NCBI RefSeq assembly: GCF_001026695.1
Contig: NZ_LDNB01000005.1
Location: 32,810 to 96,809, forward strand
DNA: 64,000 nucleotides
Source of the DNA: Neobacillus vireti
GTDB taxonomy: Bacteria > Bacillota > Bacilli > Bacillales > Cytobacillaceae
Direction of reading: 5' to 3'
The translations under genes and the position numbers were made by a program. The notes below the pieces were generated by a model. It saw nothing but the letters and a program-made list of their open reading frames with translations, made no database searches and was not told the origin of the DNA. This document shows positions 44,514 to 53,644 of this stretch, piece after piece. The stretch's first letter is position 1. Every line of letters starts with the position of its first letter.

Positions 44514-45563
44514 TTATTTTTTTATTTCAATTAACTCCCTATATGCTACGAACTTATCCATACTATCTTTAAGTTTAAAAATTTCAGGCGTAGGGTTATC
44601 TGTAACCTCCATATCTAAAACATCATATTTTAATATCAGCTCTTTGAACTTATGATTTTCGCTATATAACGAATTAACAAGAATTAATTCAAATTCAACA
44701 TTCGACCATTGAGCACGCAACATACCAAAGTAAAATCTCCTATCTCCAATTATTGTTTCCCGCCCTGTTTCTTCTTTAATTTTCTTTTGTTCATTTTCAT
44801 CATTAGCTATGTTAGCTACTATAAATTTTACGATTCGATAGTTAAACCTCATATAATGACCAATTTCATTGCCAAAATTATCATGGAATTGATTATATTA
44901 ATTATCTAGTTCCACTTGGCTAATATAGTTATTACTAATAGGATTAAAAGAAAGTACAGTATCGTAAGCCTTCTTAAATCTCTTAATTACTTCCCTTCCA
45001 ATATATTCAATCTTTTTTTCATAATCTTGAGGATCAGGGTATTCATATCCCCTCATATTATTAACTATTTCTTGGAGTAAGTTAAGCATATTAAAAAAAG
45101 TTGTTTCAAATTGCTGTTTTTTCATTGTATCATTAGTGATTTGAGTTTCTTTTCTCGCTTCTTCCGCTTGCTTAACCGAAGCTTCAGTTTGTTTAACTAA
45201 CTCTTCAATACTTTGTTGACTAATTTTTATTTCTTTACGCTGCATGATAATGGTTGCTAATAATAAGACGACACTTGCTGCGGTTAAAAAAGCAACGGTG
45301 GTCCCTCCTATGAAATCCCCTATTGGTCCCAAATCTGCTATTGTTTCATATTTTTCTATTCTGGACATAAAATAGTTTCTTACCCTGAAAGGCATTACAA
45401 TTGCGATAATAATCAAAAGTATTCCAAAAATGGTTAATCCCTTAATCCCTATATCCGATAGCCTATTTTCATCATCTTTAATTGGTGAGTATACATCGGA
45501 TATAATCATAAAATAGATTATCAAAAGCACCAATATACACCCTATAAATAAAACTTCCCCCAA
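44514..45563 (-). pseudogene. putAbiC-type abortive infection protein gene with one in-frame TAA
   Basis: One frame of about 349 codons interrupted only by TAA at 44898-44900. The N-terminal part (221 residues) has two membrane helices (VLFIGCILVLLIIYFMII, GLTIFGILLIIIAIVMPF), a further one near 90, and a coiled coil (SIEELVKQTEASVKQAEEAR). After the stop, YNQFHDNFGNEIGHYMRF, FGMLRAQWSNVEFELILVN and a DVLD segment match the conserved core of the putative phage abortive infection (putAbiC) family. GGGGGAG precedes the TTG start. The stop separates membrane anchor and core, so the gene is probably dead, unless read through. Confidence 0.78.
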
Positions 45564-45849
45564 AAAACTCCCCCACCTTTAAAAACTATACAAAACACTC
45601 TATCTTTTTTGAATATTATACCAATAGATATGTAAATAATACTATTAATTATGGATTAAAAGAAGGATTTTATTTTTTTCAAACTTAGCCTAGCTATAAT
45701 CTGCATCTATAAAAGATCATGAAGTGGACAATAAAAAATCGGCAAAGTGCCAATCAAATTCTAGCTGGGTTTGCTACACCGGTTGTTCCTGACTAAAATT
45801 GTTACTATAATTAGGGAGCTATATGAAATGCTTTAGCACGATGTTTTTC

Positions 45850-46050
45850 TCCCGCCATCAAGATTGAAAAACCAGCTGCAATCCTTATCAAAACCTAGTT
45901 TTATCATACCAATCGGTCCGTTCCGATGCTTGGCTTGCAACACTTCCACTGTACCTGCCTCTTAAATTGCTAATCATAATATTCATCGCGATAGAGAAAA
46001 GCAATGAGATCGGCATTCTGCTCGGTTTTGCCGCCCTGTCTCAGGTCTGA
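45850..46050 (-). pseudogene. DnaB-type replicative helicase C-terminal remnant
   Basis: The minus strand reads SDLRQGGKTEQNADLIAFLY then RDEYYD and TAG. Another frame continues VEVLQAKHRNGPIGMIKLGF then DKDCSWF. These are the end of a DnaB-family helicase (S-D-L-R-x-S-G-x-I-E-Q-D-A-D and A-K-x-R-N-G-P-x-G), decayed by frameshift and stop. The rest of 45564-45850 shows nothing. Confidence 0.65.
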
Positions 46051-46059
46051 CAAAAAAAG

Positions 46060-46100
46060 AGTCAGACCCCAGGTGCGCTAAAGCGTTAGGGCATCAAGGA
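46060..46100. repeat. partial REP-like element
   Basis: GTCAGACCCCAGGTGCGCTAAAGCGTTAGG matches one arm and the loop of the element at 63763 (GTCAGACCCCCG.TGTGCTAACGCTTTAGCGCA). The second GC arm is weak here. Confidence 0.45.
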
Positions 46101-46561
46101 TCTAACCTTGGTATTTTCACCCAATTTATCATTTCACCATGAAGGTAAAGTTTATTTCCAATAATTACTTCATTACCTTCTCTTTTTCTAGATCTACATT
46201 TTTCCCGACCTTTTTCCACCGTAATAATAAACCCTTTCTTAGGTTCGTCCATAAACCTCATGGAGTTTTTTGTGTTATAAGTGATCTTTTCTTTTAATTC
46301 TTCTGCGGTCAGTCGTTTATCACGAAATGCAACTTCCCCCATGACAATTTCAAATGTATGTCCATAACTAAAGAAAACTTTTGTGAATTTGATACCTAGC
46401 GGTCGTATCCCCTTTACATGATTGAGTGCAAACCAGATGCAATTTTCATTTTTGTATGATTTTGTTGGAAAGAGCCAGATGTCTAATGAAGCATGTATTT
46501 TAATCGGATACTTCCGACGATTTTCACCAAGCGGCTGGGTGAAGCTATAGAGTGCTCCCAT
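46094..46561 (-). CDS. ComK-like protein
   Basis: A 155-residue protein whose first 110 residues resemble ComK, the competence transcription factor of Bacillus. PIKIHASLDIWLFPTKSY corresponds to the ComK pattern with D-x-x-x-F-P-T, CIWFALNHVKGI to its C-x-W-x-x-x-x-H-V segment, and TKVFFSYGHTFEIVMG to the following strand pair. The C-terminus (KGREKCRSRKREGNEVIIGN) differs and the N-terminal 40 or so residues of ComK are missing. It may be a second ComK paralogue or a decayed one. AAAGGTGA lies 6-7 nt before the ATG. Its stop abuts the partial repeat at 46060, which may have changed the 3' end. Confidence 0.6.
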   Translation of the reverse strand: MGALYSFTQPLGENRRKYPIKIHASLDIWLFPTKSYKNENCIWFALNHVKGIRPLGIKFTKVFFSYGHTFEIVMGEVAFRDKRLTAEELKEKITYNTKNSMRFMDEPKKGFIITVEKGREKCRSRKREGNEVIIGNKLYLHGEMINWVKIPRLDP

Positions 46562-46616
46562 AATTCTGTCACCTTTAAATTACCGAAAGTTGATGGTATT
46601 ACCTGTCTAACAAAAC

Positions 46617-46658
46617 AGTGCCAGTCACCATCCAAATTCCTGGATAGTACCTGGCACT
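46617..46658. repeat. AGTGCCAG hairpin
   Basis: AGTGCCAG...ATCCA pairs with TGGAT...CTGGCACT. It resembles the GTGCCTG/CAGGCAC family. The remaining sequence between 46562 and 46776 shows nothing. Confidence 0.45.
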
Positions 46659-46776
46659 TCCAATAGTTGAAAGCTTAACTTTATACAGCTGAGTTTGAGA
46701 CCATTGAGACCTTTCTTATCGTTGAAATATTACACTCCCCATAAAATCCCAAAAATCTTTCCTGTTTACTCAGAAA

Positions 46777-47850
46777 TTATTTACTAGCTATGTTAGATAA
46801 ACTTTCTTGGCAATTCATTACAATCTCAACCAACCTCTCATGAATCGACCGCCAGTCTTGATTTAGGTCGACAGTATAAACCTGCATCTGGTACCCTTTA
46901 ACGACATATGAAAGATTTAATTCCTGACCTGTTTTCGGATACAGAAGTATACCAATAGTTTCTTTCTCACTAGCCTTTTTGTGATTACTTAAATAAGCAA
47001 AAAGCTGATACAGGTTTCCACTAATAAGTTTTTGTGATCCTTTGTATTGCGTCAAGGAATGTTGATAGTATTTTGTATCCATAATGATTTTTCTAGTTTG
47101 ACTCTCTAGTGAAATATCAGTCTGCATTAGCGGTAAGTAGGATAAATCTTCACCTTCTGCTTCCCAATAAATATTTTCACGAAAAACACGGTATTCAGGT
47201 GTTTCTTTTTTGTAGAAGTTCCGTACAAAATCCTCGAACAATCTGGCCATTGCTTTTGGTTCTCTTTCAAAATCAGCAAACTTTTCATCCGTATTCCCTT
47301 CATTGATTAAAAGGGACTCATAGAGAAATCGGCAAATATCCAATACAAAACGATAGTGCTGATTACTTCTATGCAGCTTCACTTTATTAAATATACTAGG
47401 ATGGAGCTGTAATCGGCTAATTCCTCCAAAGTGCTCGTATACCTGAATCACTTCATCTTTAAGCTCTTTCTCTAGTTTTACACTCTGTATTAAATAATAT
47501 AATATCGATTTAATGATTTGGTTATGAAGAATATCATGGCTCATTTCCTCAAATTCACAATGCATTTTGGCTCGTTTAAAGGAAAAAGTGTTGATGGATT
47601 CCTGAAACAGTATTTTACCTCTTAAGGTAGACGTTTCTTCCCGAAAGCCTATATATTCCTTAAAATAACCACGCTTAATGAGGGATCGCAATTTAACCAG
47701 CAGGATTCTAGTTAATAAGTGTTTGATATCCTTTTCATCTTCGCGTGCTATCTTGGCAAATTCTTTTTCAGCCAAATGCCCCCATGCATAACAAAGCATG
47801 TAATAGAGATTTTTTATCGGGATCTTATTTGAGTCTGTCAAGGAGTCCAT
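46777..47850 (-). CDS. mcrC: McrC nuclease subunit of a type IV restriction system
   Basis: A 357-residue McrC. IPIKNLYYMLCYAWGHL is the family's usual start, TSTLRGKILFQESI the R-G-K/R-I segment, and RLFEDFVRNFYKKE precedes the nuclease core. LPLMQTDISLESQTRKIIMD and the following T-K-Y-Y give the PD-(D/E)XK residues D...D-x-K. YQLFAYLSNHK is the conserved Y-Q-x-x-x-Y helix. McrC binds the McrB hexamer, stimulates its GTPase and cuts DNA between two modified sites. It overlaps mcrB by 26 nt, and active-site residues look intact. Confidence 0.93.
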   Translation of the reverse strand: MDSLTDSNKIPIKNLYYMLCYAWGHLAEKEFAKIAREDEKDIKHLLTRILLVKLRSLIKRGYFKEYIGFREETSTLRGKILFQESINTFSFKRAKMHCEFEEMSHDILHNQIIKSILYYLIQSVKLEKELKDEVIQVYEHFGGISRLQLHPSIFNKVKLHRSNQHYRFVLDICRFLYESLLINEGNTDEKFADFEREPKAMARLFEDFVRNFYKKETPEYRVFRENIYWEAEGEDLSYLPLMQTDISLESQTRKIIMDTKYYQHSLTQYKGSQKLISGNLYQLFAYLSNHKKASEKETIGILLYPKTGQELNLSYVVKGYQMQVYTVDLNQDWRSIHERLVEIVMNCQESLSNIASK

Positions 47851-50293
47851 TCACTTTTTCCTCCTGATCAAACCAATATTCTCGCAGTAATGGAGCAATT
47901 TCCAACCGAATAATGCGGTCATACCATTTTTGCTCATCATCTACTTGTTCAATTGTTGGACAGAAATAACTGTGACCGATTTCATATCCTTTTCCAAGAT
48001 TGATCATGTCATTAATAATTTCATTATTCACTTCACTTATTGCGGTCACTATTTTATCAATGAATCCTTGACTGATCCCTTTATTGATTAAAAATTCCTT
48101 GAATTGCTCGGTATGGAATGCAGGCTCTATATTAATGAAGGAGAACCTTCTTCTTAGTGCATAATCCACCATAGCTAAAGAACGATCGGCTGTGTTCATA
48201 GTTCCAATTATATAAAGGTTTTTCGGAATATAAAAGGTTTCCTCACCCTCACTATAAGCAAGCTTGACGGCAAATTTCTTGCCACGCTTATCCGCTTCAA
48301 TTAGCATCATAAGTTCACCGAAGATTTTTGATAAATTTCCACGATTGATTTCATCAATAATCATGTAATAACTGTTTTCCTGATCATTGATTGCCTTTTT
48401 ACAAAAAGAATAAAAAATCCCGTCTTTCAAAGAGAAATTTCCCTGATTATTTGGTTTATATCCGCGTATAAAATCCTCATACGAATACGATTGATGGAAC
48501 TGTATCATTTCAATTTTGCTATCATCTTTATACCCTAAGTGAAGATATGCAAGGCGCTTCGCCACAAATGTTTTACCAACCCCTGGCGGTCCTTGTAGAA
48601 TAAGATTCTTCTTATAATCCAGTGTTTCAAGGATTTCTTCTATGTCATCCGCATTTATAAATAGCTCTGCAAGCAGTTCTTCAAGCTGATAAGGGGCTCT
48701 ATTTTCCAATATGATTTCAACTGGTGTGTCTGTTTCTGGATAGTCCACTGTTTTTGGTTCTTTCCCGATTATTTCTAACAATCTTTCTACATAGTCTTCA
48801 AATGGTGTAATATCAGTCAAAGTTTTGGTATTTAGACGATCCTGCTCATGGACGATATCCCACTCTCCGGTCGTAATCCATTCTACTTTTCGTATGGAAT
48901 GGTATAGCTCACGAGTTGGATCGTATTTATAATCAGAGATAATCTTTCCATAAGCGATAATTTTTTTAGTCCCTTTTTTGATAAATACATAATCCCTTAT
49001 TTTCATTTCATTCGCAAATTGATAGTTAGCAAGTGCATCGTTTGTCGGGTTATGATCAAGTTGGAAAGCTTCCTTTAATGCAGCTGTTACTTCTCTTTGG
49101 CTAGTATATTGCCTTACATCCCCTATCTCTTCCCACCCAATTCCAATCATTTCATTTTGATAAAAGTCTTCCCACATAAAACTCCCCTTACCGGCACCCA
49201 AAAGCCAATATTGGGGGCTGTCCGTATCTTCAGGAAGATTTTCCTTTTTTCCAAAGGTTTCAAAAAGAAAACTAAAAAATTGATCGACTTCATAGTAAAT
49301 TGGAAGGCTTGTTTGCTTGCCGACTATCTCTACATATTTTTGAACCAATTCATTTTCCTTTAAACAGTTCTGGAATTTTAACAATCTTTCGCCGTAGGTG
49401 TCACCACGAGCGTATTTTGGGACCAGTCCAAGGATATTCTCAACCGCTACTTTATCTCTTTGATTATAAAAGCAATAATCTTCAGGGAATAGGTTGCCAA
49501 TTAATTCACTTACCACGCTTGTCCCAAATCCAAAAAGCTTGTACTTCTCATCTGAGATAAAATGGTCAATTCGCTCAACAATTGGAGCGGTACCGTAAAT
49601 TAAGTAATCAAAGCTATTTCGATAATGTTCAATAGAAGCATTCATATTGCCTAATGCTCTTTTTTTAGCAAGTGGCATTCGAAAGGCATTGATATGTTCT
49701 CCCAGTTCTTGTATTTCCTCCCACTCTACCTTCTCAAGGTTCTCCTTCTCTTTGAACTGTTCAAAAAAATGATAACTTTTATGTATGTAATCATCATTTT
49801 CTTTGAACCAATTGGCTGCATCTTCTTTAAATAAATGAAGATACTTTTCAACGTTCGAAAGTTTCAGTCTTTCTTTCACTTCCATTGGTGCATTCCATAA
49901 GTTTATTATTCGATTGTATTCTTCATCCGACAATCTGTAATTTGTCAGTTGACTGATTTTAAAAATTTGCAGATTCATTGTATCTGGAATTTCCTTTAGC
50001 TCATGGCGAAGTAACATACCTTTTTCAACAGTTAACCGACGTTCCAATATTTTCAATTTAACCTTATAATCCTCTTCTTCCTTGATGGGATCTGAGACAG
50101 CTTCACATAATGCGATAATTCCACCAGTGTTTTTGTTTCCTCCATCTGATCGCCAAATAAAAATATTATCGTCTTTACTTATTTCATCAACAAATTGCTT
50201 TTGACGTATAGACCATTCTACTACTTCATTTTCTTGTACGTATGTATTTACATCAAATTGTTTAGGATTACCCTGGAATATCCACTTACCCAT
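47825..50293 (-). CDS. mcrB: McrB GTPase with EVE-like DNA-reading domains
   Basis: An 822-residue McrB. Residues 1-70 look like an EVE (PUA-like) reader: KWIFQGNPKQFDVNTYV, VVEWSIRQKQFV, DNIFIWRSDGG, then GGIIALCEAV. A second PUA/EVE-like module lies at about 365-475 (YWLLGAGKGSFMWEDF, IGIGWEEIGDV, DYVFIKKGTKKIIAYGKI). The AAA_5 motor contains LILQGPPGVGKTFVAKRL, YYMIIDEINRGNLSKIFGEL and the McrB GTPase signature MNTADRSLAMVDYALRRRF. It reads modified cytosines and drives McrC cutting. Two possible reader domains on one McrB may widen the range of modifications detected. Confidence 0.92.
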   Translation of the reverse strand: MGKWIFQGNPKQFDVNTYVQENEVVEWSIRQKQFVDEISKDDNIFIWRSDGGNKNTGGIIALCEAVSDPIKEEEDYKVKLKILERRLTVEKGMLLRHELKEIPDTMNLQIFKISQLTNYRLSDEEYNRIINLWNAPMEVKERLKLSNVEKYLHLFKEDAANWFKENDDYIHKSYHFFEQFKEKENLEKVEWEEIQELGEHINAFRMPLAKKRALGNMNASIEHYRNSFDYLIYGTAPIVERIDHFISDEKYKLFGFGTSVVSELIGNLFPEDYCFYNQRDKVAVENILGLVPKYARGDTYGERLLKFQNCLKENELVQKYVEIVGKQTSLPIYYEVDQFFSFLFETFGKKENLPEDTDSPQYWLLGAGKGSFMWEDFYQNEMIGIGWEEIGDVRQYTSQREVTAALKEAFQLDHNPTNDALANYQFANEMKIRDYVFIKKGTKKIIAYGKIISDYKYDPTRELYHSIRKVEWITTGEWDIVHEQDRLNTKTLTDITPFEDYVERLLEIIGKEPKTVDYPETDTPVEIILENRAPYQLEELLAELFINADDIEEILETLDYKKNLILQGPPGVGKTFVAKRLAYLHLGYKDDSKIEMIQFHQSYSYEDFIRGYKPNNQGNFSLKDGIFYSFCKKAINDQENSYYMIIDEINRGNLSKIFGELMMLIEADKRGKKFAVKLAYSEGEETFYIPKNLYIIGTMNTADRSLAMVDYALRRRFSFINIEPAFHTEQFKEFLINKGISQGFIDKIVTAISEVNNEIINDMINLGKGYEIGHSYFCPTIEQVDDEQKWYDRIIRLEIAPLLREYWFDQEEKVNGLLDRLK

Positions 50294-50641
50294 TTTCGGA
50301 AAAGCCCCCTAATTTACCCAATTATAGATATATTTTAACATATCTGTATTATTTAATTGTAAAACAAATCTATCGATAATTGCTATTAGCAAATAAAAAA
50401 CAATCCCTTTGCTATGGTTTGTCGGATCTATTTTTTTTCAGTCTATTATTCTTATTTATTATTTTTTCACTTGTGTTGCATTGATTTCGATAAACTTGGG
50501 CAAACCCTAGAGGCTTGCGAAAGTATTCAATTTGACCATTGACCCAAAAATAAAAAATTTAGTAAATTAAAGCTTTTATCACACTATATAATCAGTGTAA
50601 AATAATGGATGTAACATACTCTTTTTGGGATGGTGATCTTT
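50294..50641. promoter_or_regulatory. divergent promoter region between mcrB and the HEPN-type gene
   Basis: ACACTATATAATCAGTGT (50581-50598) is a short inverted repeat (ACACT/AGTGT) that encloses TATAAT (50587-50592), a likely -10 box for the plus-strand gene. The -35 is weak. An operator over the -10 suggests repression. The rest of the region is AT-rich without a clear minus-strand promoter. Confidence 0.45.
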
Positions 50642-52150
50642 ATGGGTGTACCTCTTTCAAATTACACAGTTCTTAAATTATTGGCCGATGGAGCCGAAAG
50701 AGAACAAGAAAATCGACGTAGTTTTGAACTGGAATATGCTTTAGATGCAATGGAAAATTATAGTGTCTTTGCTTTCATTCTCCACGATCCTGCAGTACAT
50801 AAAGACTTTCATGATTTTTTTGAAAAACAGTTTGCGAACTTGCACTATAGTTCCGGCAAGCATCTGGTCTTTTTTGGCTTAGTGGATTCTCCCAAAAAAT
50901 TTGTCCTTACCGGTAATCAACCCTTTTATACCGACGTAAGAGATGCATTAGAACTATTCGAAGATAATCAATTAAATGAGTATGATTATAGTTACTCTGC
51001 ATTCGCACTAGCAAATAAATTAAACATCAAACCGGAAATGCTGCCTGCAATTGTTGTTACACATGATACTCGATTAAGAAATTATCGATGGTATAAGACC
51101 TGTCCTAATCAAATCGAAATACAAATGAATCGACTTACTGGAATAGCTAATCGAATGTATCTTTACAAGGAAGTTGAAAAGGATTTAGACAAAAAACAAG
51201 AAATATTATATAGCTTATTAGACGACACGGACCTTGATTTATGTAAGGGGATGGGAACGACTGAATTAAATGAAAGCATGGCAAGGGCGTTATCTGATGT
51301 TCTCAGTTTCATTATTCAAGAAGAACGGGAAACTGACTATTATAATCAAGAGGGCGAAATTATTCGAATTTCAAATAAACAAAGTAAGATTACGCTTGAA
51401 AAGGCAATTAAAAGTTTTGGGCGTTTACAACAAAATCTAAAATTAGTTGATCTAGATGAAATTGGCAATCATAATTTATATCCACTTATTGAAGATTTAA
51501 ATATACAAATTGGAATTTATTTGGCCTTATTGAATAAAAAGAATAAATTTGAACCATCCTATATTTCACCAATTAAAAAGGACTTTTTAGATGAAAATTC
51601 CTTTCACCTTTTACAAACAGGGTTGGATGTAGAAGCCTATCTACAAAGCAGGAATATTAATATAGATTATTCTCCTAGTGCTATTTGTCTTGCCAAGATG
51701 TTTGAAAGTGAAATTAATTATTCTATAGTCCATTGGTTTAGAAAAAAATACTCCATTGAATTACCTAAGTATTACAATAAAGTTCAACCAGGTAAAGAAG
51801 TTAAGTTAAGAGCAAAGTTTCCATCAGGGCCTGCTGGAAAACCAATTGATTTTAATCTCGAAAAATTCGGTAACTGGCAGCCTCCTGAGTTAGGAAATTC
51901 AAAAATAATTGCACAATTTAACCTAAACAAAAACGAATGGGAATTAATGGGCATTAGTAATTCAACAGCTTTTCTATCTGAATGGAAAAAGATTCATCAT
52001 GTACGAAATAAAGCTGCACATACAAGTAAAGTTTCTTTACAGGATCTTTATGAAATGAAAAAATCACTTTCTAAGCTAGCAAATAACAATATTTTTGAAA
52101 ACCTAGCAAACATGAAAAACGAGTTTCGAAATATTCATGAAAGTCACTAA
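50642..52150 (+). CDS. unrecognised defence-island protein with C-terminal HEPN-like RX4H motif
   Basis: About 502 residues from the ATG at 50642 (GGTGA 5 nt upstream; an ATG four codons earlier is possible). The N-terminal 160 residues look alpha/beta (SVFAFILHDPAVHKDFHDFF, HLVFFGLVDSPKKF, LPAIVVTHDTRLRNYRWYKT) with a faint thioredoxin-like order. Helices follow to residue 330. The C-terminal part has KIHHVRNKAAHTSK, whose R-N-K-A-A-H fits the RX4-6H active site of HEPN RNases, followed by a long helix DLYEMKKSLSKLANN. HEPN proteins are frequent RNA-cutting effectors in abortive infection. It is divergent from mcrBC. Family not recognised. Confidence 0.65.
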   Translation: MGVPLSNYTVLKLLADGAEREQENRRSFELEYALDAMENYSVFAFILHDPAVHKDFHDFFEKQFANLHYSSGKHLVFFGLVDSPKKFVLTGNQPFYTDVRDALELFEDNQLNEYDYSYSAFALANKLNIKPEMLPAIVVTHDTRLRNYRWYKTCPNQIEIQMNRLTGIANRMYLYKEVEKDLDKKQEILYSLLDDTDLDLCKGMGTTELNESMARALSDVLSFIIQEERETDYYNQEGEIIRISNKQSKITLEKAIKSFGRLQQNLKLVDLDEIGNHNLYPLIEDLNIQIGIYLALLNKKNKFEPSYISPIKKDFLDENSFHLLQTGLDVEAYLQSRNINIDYSPSAICLAKMFESEINYSIVHWFRKKYSIELPKYYNKVQPGKEVKLRAKFPSGPAGKPIDFNLEKFGNWQPPELGNSKIIAQFNLNKNEWELMGISNSTAFLSEWKKIHHVRNKAAHTSKVSLQDLYEMKKSLSKLANNNIFENLANMKNEFRNIHESH

Positions 52151-52171
52151 ATGAATTATCGTTTTCAAGAA

Positions 52172-52204
52172 GCTCTAAACTTCTAATTCCATGAAGTTTA
52201 GAGC
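52172..52204 (+). terminator. terminator-like hairpin after the HEPN-type gene
   Basis: Perfect 12-bp stem GCTCTAAACTTC / GAAGTTTAGAGC around a 9-nt loop, 21 nt after the stop. The T-tract is poor. Confidence 0.6.
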
Positions 52205-52279
52205 CTATCATATAGTTTCCGAGAAACGTTTCAAACATACCATCCCGCAGTCAAATAAGAGAATAACGTCTCAGACCAT

Positions 52280-53068
52280 TCAGCCTAGTTCCTGAAATCC
52301 ATTTATTTCCCTCTCCTTATCCAGGTATACTTCATATTTTTTCTTCATCCACCCTGATAGTTCATCGAAATCCATTTCCTTCACCATTTTTCGCTTCGTT
52401 TTATAATTTCCCTTAAAGATCTCTTTTTTGATCCGGCTAAGTTTTTGGGACTCATGCAAAAAGTACCGTGCCATCAGCATTGTATCTTCTAATACATAAT
52501 TTAAATCCCATTTTCCATTGCTGCTTCTTGCAGTTAAATGAATACTTCTACTTTCAGGATTTTTAAGGAACCACTCATAATGAAATGCAATTTGTTTAAA
52601 ATGCTTTTGATAAAGAAGATGGAACCAAGCAGCATTATATTTACCGCAAAATGAAATCATAGGCGCTCTTCGTCCATGTCCATCGCAGCTACAATCTGTA
52701 ACCATCCCGGCTGCACTAATCGCTTTAACCAACAAGGCAACTCCAGTTTCCAAAACAAACGTATTAATTTTCGGTCCATGATTTCTTTTAATAAAATATC
52801 GCCAACTATACCAGCCGTTGCCGCCATTTGTTTCATGATTTCTAGTATGATACCAAATTATTTTATTTAGTGTGTCCTGGTCAACACAATCATCGTTGAT
52901 GAAAATTTTGTTCCCTTCTATTTTTATATTTAATTTAAGCGAATCTAACAATTCTTCTAATTTCGCTAATTCCTCTTTTGAATTCCCAAGTGAAAAGTAG
53001 ATATAGTTATCAATTGGCTTTACAAGAAATCCCCGCATTTCTAAAGCATTCGCTACCTTATTTAGCAT
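52280..53068 (-). CDS. hypothetical protein with CxCDGHG motif
   Basis: A 262-residue soluble protein of unknown function. Residues 1-80 are two small alpha/beta repeats (NYIYFSLGNSKEELAKLEEL, LNIKIEGNKIFINDD). The central block LLVKAISAAGMVTDCSCDGH, then GRRAPMISFCGKYNAAWFHL, carries the most conserved-looking residues (C-x-C-D-G-H-G, then C-G-K/Q-Y-N); similar S-C-D-G-H-G blocks occur in phage and plasmid proteins. The C-terminal 90 residues are charged helices. A metal or nucleotide site at the Cys/His/Asp block is possible. The start codon is the ATG at 53068 with GGAGATG 6-7 nt upstream. Confidence 0.65.
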   Translation of the reverse strand: MLNKVANALEMRGFLVKPIDNYIYFSLGNSKEELAKLEELLDSLKLNIKIEGNKIFINDDCVDQDTLNKIIWYHTRNHETNGGNGWYSWRYFIKRNHGPKINTFVLETGVALLVKAISAAGMVTDCSCDGHGRRAPMISFCGKYNAAWFHLLYQKHFKQIAFHYEWFLKNPESRSIHLTARSSNGKWDLNYVLEDTMLMARYFLHESQKLSRIKKEIFKGNYKTKRKMVKEMDFDELSGWMKKKYEVYLDKEREINGFQELG

Positions 53069-53644
53069 AAATTCATCTCCTATAAAAATCTAAAAACCAA
53101 AATATTCATGCACTATATAAAATCCACTTTATATAAAATTCTACAAATATAGTTGTAACCCTTTTAACAAAATGCTTAGTCAAATTCCATAATCTATAAA
53201 ACAGCATTCATTAGTTTTCAGATTTATCCTCCGAAACCTTCTTCCTTCTCAACATTACTTCTAAAAATTTATTAAAATAACAGCTATAAAGCTGGTCGAA
53301 TAAAGAGTAGTTTTAATTTTCAATGATTTCAAAATTATAGATAGCAGTCTACAAAAATTCCATTTACCTCTTCCCAATCCTGTTAGTAAATCTTAACTAA
53401 AGTTAAGGGTTTCGAAAAAGTAAACTTTAAAAGCCTTTTGTCTTTACATAGGCTACCACTTGTCCCGCTAATACATCAGGCCGAGGCTTTCATCTGGCTT
53501 GAAGGATAAGAAATATCTATGTATCAAGCTTTCCTCTTATACTGTCATTTTTTTCAGTTATGTTCTTTGTCTACAGGGTACATAATTTATGAAGCTTTAC
53601 ACACTCGAACGAGTTGACCTATTCTACTTTTTTAGGGAGATAGC
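53069..53644. other. 576-nt AT-rich intergenic region
   Basis: No reading frame or RNA gene can be supported. There are several stops in all frames and short TTATATAAA-type runs. A ribosome-site-like AGGGAGATAGC precedes the membrane protein start at 53645. Confidence 0.4.
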
